NCBI GenBank assembly: GCA_024811115.1 | Contig: JAKOGH010001011.1 | Location: 1-16,260 of the forward strand | Direction: 5' to 3' | Length of the DNA: 16,260 bases | Source: Terana coerulea | Lineage: Eukaryota > Basidiomycota > Agaricomycetes > Polyporales > Phanerochaetaceae | Shown: one piece after another, positions 1 to 8,416 of the stretch | Numbering within the stretch: position 1 is the first letter of the stretch | Layout of the letters: each line of letters opens with the position of its first letter | Notes under the pieces: model-generated | What the model was told of the DNA's origin: nothing | Databases searched by the model: none | The model's input: only the letters and a program-made list of their open reading frames with translations | Program-made: the position numbers and the translations under genes

Positions 1-1
1 T

Positions 2-757
2 ATCAACTTTCTTTGCTGCGACATCGTCGCGCGGGAGCTCATTGAGTGGTGGAAGGACGGGCCTTGTCCTAACGCGTGGATGAAGAGATGTACGAGGTCT
101 ACTGGATGATACAAGGGAGCTTTACGGAGGTGCGTGCTCTTGGACATGTGAGCAACGGCACATGACTACGACGCAGGCGGCTTGGAGCCCGAAATCAAAC
201 ACTGGATAGTGTTCGTCCAGGATGTGATTTGAGCTGCCCAGGCACATTGCCTCCACCAGATTGCGCTCAAAAGACTCCACTTATCAACCGACAACTGATA
301 CAAATGCACACCAGAAGCTGCTTGACCGAGACTAGTTCCAGTGACTGCCAATTTCCGGGCACATCAACTTCCAAAAGTTCCCATCGAAGCCTCATTCTCT
401 CTGGCTTCAGTCCCAACAAAATCGTGATATACACGCTGCCCATGCAAGGCAGGCCCCAGTATGTGGACCGGCTGCGCTCAACCCCGTCGGCAAACCCCGT
501 TGCTCCTCTTCGGACAACAGAGAGTAATTCAACCAATCCGACCGGCAAAGGCCCTGGTGAGTGTTGCAATGAGATGCAGGATCTTGACATCTAACAGCTT
601 GTTCAAGTTTGCGATCGTTGAACCCGACTGCATCGCCTTCGCTCTATCCAGAAGTTCAACAGGCGAGAACCCCCGAAGTTGCTTCAGAGTTCCGAGCTGC
701 TTCCCACTGTGGTCTCGCCGCAGCGTCCGCGTCACGGAGCTGAAGAGTGGTCGTTAG
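2..757 (+). pseudogene. possible decayed coding frame, unidentified
   Basis: One frame runs from position 2 to a TAG at 755-757. Inside it I find six stop codons, all TGA (near 107, 149, 227, 296, 326 and 419), and no TAA or TAG. The residues between stops look protein-like in places, for example DIVARELIEWWKDG near 20-60 and EIKHWIVFVQD near 190-225. After 461 the frame is open for 98 codons. I do not recognise a family. A GT-AG pair at about 555-597 (GTGAGT to CTAACAG) could be an intron. It may be the 3' part of a gene that starts left of the window and has decayed by TGG-to-TGA changes, or it may be chance in GC-rich DNA. Confidence is low. Confidence 0.15.
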
Positions 758-1769
758 TAACGCTGTGTTTGCGTTGCGCTTTGTGTTGTTCTTCGCCCAT
801 CCTGCCGCGTTGCCCAGAGTGGAGTTTGAGATGGCGTCCTGAGACCCCCAATAAACCCTCGTCCGCCATTAGATTCTCACTACCTCACGAGCAGAACACT
901 TTAGACTACACATACACGGTCCGACAACTCCGTTGAACATTGCTAGTATCCCCGACGTCATCCTCGACAGGTGCATTCAGTACATGCGGGACCGGCGACA
1001 TCGTGCATGCGGAGAACTGCCCTGATCAAGAGGTACATGGTGTTGTCCAATGTGCTTCATAGCGCGCTACTTACAAATCTCTGCTATCGCTAGATTGTGC
1101 CTCGTACATAGGAGAGCTGATGGGAGGCTTCCTGCTCTTCGAAGAGTCGGGCTCATGCGCCCAGGAGCACGAGACTATGGATCATCTTTACAGGCGTCGT
1201 CATGGGCCATTCTGCCACTCGTCTTGGAAAGTGTGTGCGCATGTATGCCTCAAGCGCCCTGTTGCCTATATGCGGCAGCTTCGCCGCCATTCGTGAGTAC
1301 TTCGCATTCTCGACCGGGACAACGTGCTGAGTTGCCGACTTGTACCAGCGCTCCTACGGATACCTTCGCACTTGCGCCAGCCCGGTATACATTATTCTCC
1401 GCCCTAACAGAAGACACCAGACACCGCTCAGGCACCCGATGCGTACGCCCAAGAACCCGCTTTGAACGCGTCCCGGCGTATCTCGCCTGACAATGCATAG
1501 CTGAAACACCGCTGGGGACTCTATGCATCACCTTTGGCCGCATTTCTACACCGCGCGCTGCCAACGCGCTGTGGGCGCGGATGCTTAGGCTGTCATGCGC
1601 ATCTCCAGGGCGCGATGATAGACCTCGCGCCCATCGGCGGGCGTTGGGAAATTGCGGACTACCGTCCGGCCTCGGGCTCTGGTGGGAGAAAACATCGGGT
1701 ACCTTTGATAATGTAAGAGTCTGCCAAGAACTCAGCGGAGTCTGTGTCGCTAACTGCATATTCAGGACC
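758..1769. other. no recognisable gene
   Basis: No frame here gives a family I recognise. The plus frame at about 1090-1280 is open for roughly 60 codons and reads on, broken by stops, into an open stretch at 1534-1716. The minus-strand frame at 1250-1759 is the longest (169 codons), but it is rich in Arg, Ser and Ala, as expected for a random reading of GC-rich DNA. The stretch probably includes the upstream region of the small secreted-protein gene that starts at 1890. Confidence 0.4.
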
Positions 1770-1777
1770 TATATAAG
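1770..1777 (+). promoter_or_regulatory. TATA box of the cysteine-rich secreted protein gene
   Basis: TATATAAG lies 120 bp upstream of the ATG at 1890. The sequence between them is rich in CA, AC and CTTC runs (for example cttcatcacctacaacacc just before the ATG), as is common for fungal 5' leaders of highly expressed genes. With a start site about 30 bp downstream, the leader would be about 85-90 nt long. The assignment rests on motif and spacing only. Confidence 0.55.
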
Positions 1778-1889
1778 ATACGTGGCGAACAAGACAGCAA
1801 TCCAACGCACTTCGAGGACTCGCACTGGCAGCACCAACCACCGAGTTCACAACCTCGCATAGCCAAACTTCTTCATCACCTACAACACC

Positions 1890-2179
1890 ATGCGCTTCAC
1901 TCTAATCACCTGCATCGTCGCCCTCGCGCCGTTCGCTCTGCACGGTGCGGCAGCCCTCGCGTCCATTTCCCCGACGTCGTGAGGTACAGCATCGACGGCT
2001 GCGGCTCGACGGGAGGCATGGCGCCCGCGTACTGCAGGGACACCGCAGCGGCGCAGAAATGCAAATGCAGCAGCATTGGCGTGTACGGCTGCTCGGACAT
2101 GGCCGCGCAGACGCTGTGCAAGTCCAAGGGCTGCGGATGCGTTGCGGAAGACCCGCAGCCGTGCGGTATACTCTGCTAG
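1890..2179 (+). CDS. small secreted cysteine-rich protein, frame broken
   Basis: The ATG at 1890 opens a typical secretion signal: MRFTLITCIVALAPFALHGA, with a hydrophobic core and small residues before the expected cleavage at Ala-Leu-Ala. This frame stops at TGA 1980-1982. From about 1960 a different frame (one base back) is open to TAG 2177-2179 and encodes a compact domain of about 65 residues with ten cysteines spaced C-x10-C-x8-C-x-C-x7-C-x8-C-x4-C-x-C-x7-C-x3-C, ending in C just before the stop. Signal plus mature part would give about 90 residues, the usual size for fungal small secreted proteins. No named family is recognised; the spacing does not fit the eight-cysteine hydrophobin pattern. 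The frame change could be a 1-base deletion (pseudogene or assembly error) or a very short 29-nt intron at 1961-1989 (GTCCAT to TACAG), which would restore phase but is shorter than usual fungal introns. Function is unknown; extracellular and disulphide-stabilised is the inference. Confidence 0.6.
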
Positions 2180-3560
2180 GTGTGGATGAGCAGGTGAGTA
2201 TCATTTCTGCGATGCAGTGCACGATGACGGGGAACTGAGTAGTTTCGGTAGGCTGTCATGGGTTTGCTCTCGTCGTGTTTTATTGCGGAGGAAGACTGGT
2301 TATGAAGGTCTGGACGAGATGGAGCAGGCTGGGTCGGTCTAATACGAGCAATGGATACTACAGTGGTTTTATTCCTTGTACTCCATGGCGCATCCGCTTT
2401 ATTAACGACAACGTACGATTCGAAACAAATATCGACCACCCTGCCGATTTAGCTGCCTTTAGCGTTGCACCGTGTTACCGACTTAGTGCCGGAGGTCTGC
2501 GCGATTTCGCGACTGGTATACCTAGCACCCGCCTGCGAGCGGCGCAGAAGAAAGCGAGTACGCCGTAGACACATAGTCTATGCTCTACCAGGACTAGCCA
2601 CTAGGTCAATGCATTACAAGTTCGTGGATAGGACTCGAGACAGGAAACTTTGCCGCGGCGCGTTCGACTCAAAGCTAGCCATCGTCCACGTGGCTTCCAC
2701 GTGCTCACTGCGCCGCCGCCGTCTCGCTTTCTTCAACTCCTTTTCGCCTTACGTCCCTCCTCTGCTCGTCATGAACAACTTGATGTGACCTCGGCTTACA
2801 CACACGCTGTTTCTCATTCTTTCGACTGCGCGAGTACTATCGGTAGACGTCCATATCCAGGGAGCCTCTGCCGCTTTCGCGCAACCGCTCAAGCTGCTTC
2901 ACATTACGAGGGAATCGTCATATTCAACACCGTTAGCGAACAGCAAGCAGTATGTGCTTAGTGAGCACAGAAAATGCTTTGCGGCTCTACGCTGTTTGCA
3001 CCGGTCAATAAACTCCGGTGCCCAGCCCAGAGAACATGGCACCTCTCAAGTCTCGACCGCGGTAACCACTGCCGGACCACCAGTGCCCTTCTGCTATCCG
3101 AAGTGGGCACATTTCCATCAAACACGGAGTTTTTTCAGTGGTTATTCTGGGAGTGAGCTTCAGTGGTGTTCAGAATCGGTGGTGAGTGGTACACTAGTAC
3201 GCGTGATGTATCTCGCGGACTGCTCAAACTGGTCGTTGTAGATCTTGCCATTCACCACCCGCGACTTATCCAGAGTGATGCCCCCGGCCGTTTGAACAAA
3301 CAACTCTCTTCTACGCAAATGCTACGGTGCCGACGTTGCAGGCGTGAAGAGGAAGAGTTGACGATACTAAGCACGGCTGTGTGCCACGGCACGGTGCCAG
3401 TACATGGTCGGAAGCTGCGCGGCGGGGAGAATTACTGGTGAGCATATTCTAGTCCTTTCTAAATTACCGTTTTTCTTACAATATACAGAACAGTCCACTG
3501 GCAGTGTGGTCGGCTGACTCGACACATGACCAAAACCAACAATACCTTCAGGAATCCCTA
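2180..3560. other. intergenic, no gene seen
   Basis: No frame longer than about 110 codons occurs and none resembles a known family. The visible features are a close pair of CACGTG hexamers at 2687-2703 and short repeated TCAGTGGT-like words around 3135-3190. It is probably the 3' flank of the secreted-protein gene plus spacer up to the transposon-like element. Confidence 0.4.
2687..2703. promoter_or_regulatory. paired CACGTG (E-box/G-box) sites
   Basis: Two CACGTG palindromes at 2687-2692 and 2698-2703 are 11 bp apart start to start, about one helical turn. CACGTG is the core recognised by basic helix-loop-helix factors such as Cbf1 or Pho4 types in fungi. No confident gene starts directly downstream, so the role is uncertain. 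Confidence 0.3.
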
Positions 3561-3567
3561 GAGACGT
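3561..3567. repeat. target-site duplication, left copy
   Basis: GAGACGT abuts the left terminal inverted repeat and is repeated exactly at 6779-6785, directly after the right repeat. A perfect 7-bp direct repeat at both outer borders marks this as a transposition event. Confidence 0.85.
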
Positions 3568-3807
3568 CACCTATGCAGCCCACCATCACGCCCTAATCAG
3601 TGGGCAGGATCCGGCTCGACAACGCGCCTGATCTGTGATAGATCTGGTCGTTTCTCTTGCCCGTGGAGAAATAGCTGGAGAAATATGCCCAGGCACTGTG
3701 ACCGCGAGCTCTCCTCGGCTATCCCCGTGCCCCGCCCCGGCCCTCTGCCTTCCGCCCCTTTCCGCCGGCGTTTTCCCGCCGCCCTTCCTGATATGGCTCC
3801 GCCCGCC
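3568..3807 (+). repeat. left terminal inverted repeat (240 bp)
   Basis: It matches the reverse complement of 6538-6778 almost base for base, from the outermost CAC to GCCCGCC near 3807, where the two sides abruptly diverge. It is GC-rich (CCCC, GCCG and CCGCC runs) and contains CCTGATCTG (3627-3635) and CCTGATATGG, reverse-complement versions of the AGATCAGG word repeated at the right end. Confidence 0.9.
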
Positions 3808-6537
3808 GCTCCCCACTCGCTGTGTGCCCGCCTGCTGCAACCACTGGCATGTACAGCCTTGCGCACGGCGCTCATGTTTGGTGACATAGCTTTGCTGATG
3901 TTGACATGTATTCTCATGGCTTTCCTTGCAAGACGGGAGCGCTGCCTCGTCTGCTCCCACTTGGTCACGTTTACCTGATTGGGCACCATCCCGACAGCCC
4001 TCTAAGCTGGCTGCACAGTTTCTTAGCTGATTTCTATACCCCTCCATACTTGTGAGCAGTATATATATAGCATGATATACTAGACACATATCTATTTAAT
4101 TTATTATGAGGCTGTAGGGCCCTACTTAACAAAAACAAAAACAAAACTACATTGCACCTGGCACGCGACGCGCACCAGGCTGCTGGTACACCTCACAGGG
4201 GCCATGGGCTTGTATCCTTGAAGGCGGAATTGTTCGCGATGCGCCGTCTTGGCGACAATGCCGTTGGGTCCAGGTAGGCGCAGAGGCGGCGGGGAGTCGC
4301 GCCCGCTGCCGTGCCGGCGATGTACCGCGCCGCAAGAGCAGCGACAACGCAGCCCGTGCGCGACAAGCGACCGGCAGACCTCGCGCATACGTCGGCGCGT
4401 CGCGGGATATCCTGGTGCCACGGGTCAGCGACGTGCGATGCTCGTGCGCTGGCCTGCCTGTCTTCGCGTGCATGTGTGGTGGTTGCGCTGGGGAGGGGCT
4501 GACGGATGGTGCAGCCGCTGAGCCGGTTTACGACGTCGTGCCAACGGCGAGAGGAGGAAGATGAATCTAACAAAAGTTAAGCACCAGTTAGTACGACGGA
4601 AACCCACCCGCGAGCCGTGCAAAGCACAGCTGTGGATGACGCGGGTGACGGCGGACGCACAGCGTGGTACGAGGACGTACCAGTGCTATCCATAGGGCCC
4701 TCGCAGCCCCACATCTCCTTCTGCTATCTGCGGTGATCTTCTTGGTCTCCAGAGGGTCATCGTCGCCGTTGGGTGGGTGCTATGGCACACTCACAGACGG
4801 ACGGTTGCGTCGGGCTTGCGAAGTGATGGCGGGTGGAGTGAGTCGAGCCGTATGCCATGGTGGTGCACAGGGCACGTCGCGATGCCCTGGATGGGTGTTG
4901 CGCCGACTGTGGGGTGGAGAAGAGGTGGAGGTGGTCGGGAGTGAGTGAAACTCGGCGCTCTGCCCCTCGGAATTGAGCTCGGCGTTCTCCGAAGACGCAA
5001 GCGCCACATTTGATCGCAACTCATATCGTCCATACGTATTTATGCAGGCTTCGTACAGCTTCGGACATTCGCCGAATGGACTCTACGCCCTCGAAAACGG
5101 TGGGTGACGTTTTTATTTGGCCTAAGCTGCCGTCATCAGTGCCCGATGGTCTCGAGGCATGGTTTCGGTGTGTATCTACATGAAACTACTGTGTTTCCAG
5201 CCAGTTTCTAGTGCTTTCCTGGCTGCACAGGACGCTATAGCGCACATATTCACGTAACAAATATATCAGCAGGTGCGGACTATTGCATACAGCTTCAGAC
5301 TACATCTGTTACACTATCTATCACCTTGAGTCGGCCTGTATTCACAAAATTCCGGTGTTCCAGGTTCCCAACCAAGTATAGGCCACATTGCTCGCCTTGA
5401 AGCACAACGAATACTCATCGCATAAGGTTCATACTTACATGAAATCTTTAATATATACTATACTACATCTGAGAATATATTCAGGATATTTTGACGGTTG
5501 TGTCATGTGTAACAGAGGGTACATCAAGCTAACACTGCGTTTTGGGCGCATTTCTGGCATACATGGGTATGCACTGATGTTTCCTTCGTGTTGGTTGTGC
5601 GTTCGGTCATGCAAAGAACGTTTAATACTAGTCGGTACAATCTCCGGAGTATCCGGAGCCCCCCAAAATACGTCGGTCGGCCAGCATAAATCCGACATAC
5701 CTGCAAGAGCGCTTTCCTTATAAGGCAATTTGGGGGTCAGGTGACTGCATATTCGACCTTTCCTACACTCTATCTTCGTTGGTACGCCGCCGTTCCCTCT
5801 CGAATTTTGATACAAGCATATTGAGGTACCTCAGAACCTTTGGGAATATTATTGTATTATTGAGGTAATAAATAGTGCTTTTGTACAGGTCTCCATAGGG
5901 GCCACAAGTGGTCAAAATTGATCTGTATACAGTACTGTATGCGCATGGTGCACTTTTACACACTCCAAAGGCTGGGTGTGGCCTGTATTCATATGTCTTC
6001 TCCTTCCAAAACATCGAAAACAGGAAATGCACATTGGAGCTGCCCTACAGGCTTCAAAATGCCTCTCAAGGCTACAGATGGATAATAAATATGATAAGTA
6101 AATGATGCAATGTCTCAGAAGCTTGAGGAAGGTAGGGAAGGAGGTATAGTAGCGAGCACAAGTGGTATAGCAGTTGGAGGCGGGACTTTCCCAAAGGGGA
6201 AGGTGCGCGGCGGGAAGCTGCGCCACCAAGCAGAAGCCTGTCTGTAAACCTTATCTCCTGATCTGAAAGTCCTACGTCCTTGTATATGTGCAAATGCATG
6301 GATCACTCTTACATTGTCATGCACTATAGAATGCTGTAGTAATACACTGTAATAGGTACATCTTTGCTTGCGCACTGTACCTGGAAAGACACTTCGCAGT
6401 GCTGTACAGGGCCGAGACCGTATACAAGCGGCGCGGGGTAAGTCATTGATGGGATATCAAATGGAAGAGCGCCCAGGGCCGGCGGGGGTGGAACCAGATC
6501 AGGAAGGAGCGCGGAAAAGACCAGATCAGGCAGTAGT
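3808..6537. other. interior of the TIR element, no transposase
   Basis: The interior is a patchwork. 3980-4150 is AT-rich, with a TATATATATA run near 4062 and an (AACAAA)-like run at 4128-4146. 4150-5030 is strongly GC-rich. 5030-6370 is again AT-rich, with many TATA-like words and short direct or inverted words. 6370-6537 is GC-rich and purine-rich on the plus strand. I could not assign any open frame to a protein family. The sharp composition change around 4150 and 5030 may mark a captured genomic fragment. Confidence 0.5.
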
Positions 6538-6558
6538 GGCGGGAGGAGCCATATCAGG
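6494..6558 (+). repeat. subterminal motif repeats CCAGATCAGG
   Basis: CCAGATCAGG occurs at 6494-6503 and 6521-6530, and CCATATCAGG at 6549-6558, so at 27-28 bp steps. A further ACAGATCAGG is at 6710-6719 inside the right repeat. Regularly spaced subterminal words are where transposases of several superfamilies bind. Only the right side carries the extra copies internal to the inverted repeat. Confidence 0.5.
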
Positions 6559-6778
6559 AAGGGCGGCGGGAAAACGCCGGCGGAAAGGGGCGGGAAGGCA
6601 GAGGGCCGGGGCGGGGCACGGGGATAGCCGAGGAGAGCTCGCGGTCACAGTGCCTGGGCATATTTCTCCAGCTATTTCTCCACGGGCAAGAGAAACTACC
6701 AGATCTATCACAGATCAGGCGCGTTGTCGAGCCGGATCCTGCCCACTGATTAGGGCGTGATGGTGGGCTGCATAGGTG
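6538..6778 (-). repeat. right terminal inverted repeat (241 bp)
   Basis: Reverse complement of 3568-3807, with an A for C change, one extra C in a C-run, and a T for G near the inner end. The outer end reads GGGCTGCATAGGTG and is followed at once by the second GAGACGT. Confidence 0.9.
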
Positions 6779-6785
6779 GAGACGT
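6779..6785. repeat. target-site duplication, right copy
   Basis: GAGACGT, identical to 3561-3567, immediately outside the right terminal repeat. Confidence 0.85.
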
Positions 6786-6822
6786 AGATCTACAAGCTGA
6801 AGCCCTCCTTAGTCTCTCTAGA

Positions 6823-6874
6823 CAGACCTTATTATCAGACAATGATGGTCGATTGTCTGTATATATAAGGTCTG
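6823..6874. repeat. 52-bp imperfect palindrome (two-tier hairpin)
   Basis: CAGACCTTAT (6823-6832) pairs with ATAAGGTCTG (6865-6874). Inside it CAGACAAT (6836-6843) pairs with ATTGTCTG (6852-6859) around an 8-nt loop, with a small TAT/TATAT bulge between the stems. It lies 38 bp outside the TIR element. It could be a miniature inverted-repeat remnant, a cruciform-forming site or a structured RNA; no gene context decides. Confidence 0.45.
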
Positions 6875-6885
6875 TTCTAATCTGG

Positions 6886-8416
6886 AAGCGCCTTGTGAGG
6901 GAGTCTCCATATTACCATTTTAGGAAACTCGACTGCTCTCAAAATCGTCCATTTCCCTTCACTGTCGGCAAGAAAATAAACAAAAAGGATACCAACAGAT
7001 AGCCATTGCTGCTGCGATTTAGACAGTAGCATTTTGCGGCTTCAAACAACGATGAGGCAGCGGTGCAGTGCTGAGAGGCAGCCTTGGCCCATCATTCACC
7101 CACATGTGTGCTTCCCAAAAGGCATTACGGGGACTCTCTGCCAGGGCGCCTCCAATTGGAACAGACTAAGCCCTCCTACTCCCGTCAGCTGCATAATTCC
7201 TGAGCAGGCGGCATCCCAAGCTGCGACTTGCCGTGACCAAATGCGGGTTATGCTTCGATAGCTCAACTAGATGTTGTCTCTATGGCACAACTGCTCATGT
7301 ACCACTATAAATGCCAGCCAAGGACTGGACACAGGGTTGCATGTCGTGGGGGCTCCTAATCTGCTGATGCTCTCAACTGTCGGCTTCGAAACCGTGGTGT
7401 ATTCTACCGAAGTACAACTCTGTACTTCCTACAGTGCGTATACGCCAAGGTCGGTGCCCGTCTCGAAACCGCACATTCGCCAAACCTGTGCAGAATCTAC
7501 AATCTTTGAATCATTGGAAGGCTGCGCTGAAAACATGTTTCACCTGTTGGGCCACTTGGTACGTACTCCGCCTCATCCCAGTGACAGGCGTTGCTTACCT
7601 TCTCAACACTCGCAGGCTGTGCTCATCGGGATCCTCACGGCTAGCCCTTTGTGACACATTTTCTGCATCTTTCCGCCTGCTTCGACCCGTTTGCGCAGAG
7701 GGATAAATCTGAAATTCAAAGTTTTAGTCGTCATCCGCCGCTACTTTTGCTGGTATGGGTAGCAAGCCCTTCGGCTCTTGGTCGGCGCTGTTGACTCGCA
7801 TACCAGTGTACTTGCCATACTTATAGGCTTCTCATTGTTGCTGGTGACATATAGTCAATATTACTATTCACAACACCTGCTGCGGCCGAAGTGTGTTGAG
7901 GGCCCCCTGTACACCACTGGTCTAAGTTCGTGCCTCTTCGAGAAGCTCTGAAGTTCATGGTGGAGTTGCGCGTGCAGTTCTCTATCAAACCACTCTTTGG
8001 GTCTTGGTACATGCTCTTCCATATCACAACGTCATATTTCTACCCTGTCGGACCTTAGAACTAGATCCCCCGGGCTGGCCAGCCGATTTGAGAGCGTACC
8101 TGCCTCGGCGCAGCTTTGTGGCGTGGGATAGGGCGCTCGCGTTGGGACCTCGCCTTCACCAAGTACTCGAACGTTCACGCCAACTATTTCCGCTAGCAGC
8201 ATGAAGTATCCCTCGGAGGTCTTCAGCTCCGACGTAGCATTTGTCAAATATCGGCGATAACTATAAAGTTTTGCAGTACATCGTGCATAGATGAATATGT
8301 CAGCCGCCGATGCTCGTTCAACGACACAACTACACCAAAACTAAACTCCAAACCGTCAGCATCTTCTTAATAAGACACGAATGCGGTACACACCCAACTC
8401 ATGGCGACGCGCCGAA
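6886..8416. other. intergenic, no gene recognised
   Basis: Nothing here matches a family I know. On the minus strand two adjoining stretches, 8247-8032 and 8027-7821, are open for about 70 codons each, with a GT-AG pair possible between them. They lie downstream of the DUF6533 gene on the same strand and could be a short unrecognised gene or its 3' untranslated region. On the plus strand, 7271-7654 is open for 127 codons but has no gene-like character. Confidence 0.35.

Larger units (their letters stand above)
3568..6778. mobile_element. non-autonomous DNA transposon-like element with long TIRs
   Basis: The 3211-bp element is bounded by inverted repeats of 240 and 241 bp that begin CACCTATGCAGCCC and differ by one base substitution (3649), one single-base indel, and one mismatch near the inner edge (3801). 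A 7-bp target duplication flanks it. The interior has no frame resembling a DDE transposase; the longer frames are arginine- and alanine-rich readings of GC-rich DNA or overlap the repeats themselves. It must therefore rely on a transposase made elsewhere. Superfamily is unresolved: long repeats recall Mutator-like elements, which usually make 8-11 bp duplications; hAT elements make 8 bp and start CA; a 7-bp duplication fits neither perfectly. The near identity of the repeats suggests recent activity. Confidence 0.85.

Noticed and set aside
1250..1759. 169-codon minus-strand frame
   Set aside because: Arg/Ser/Ala-rich composition, no motif, no intron or promoter context; likely a GC-driven open frame.
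3586..4089. 167-codon minus-strand frame
   Set aside because: About 220 bp of it lie in the terminal inverted repeat and the mirror copy reads the same residues at 6585-6760; no family resemblance, so it is a reading of repeat DNA.
4193..4573. overlapping frames on both strands in the GC-rich block
   Set aside because: All three minus frames and a plus frame are open at once, which is a composition effect rather than a gene.
3568..6778. assignment of the TIR element to hAT
   Set aside because: The duplication is 7 bp, not 8, and no transposase or hAT-type short TIR was seen; left unclassified.
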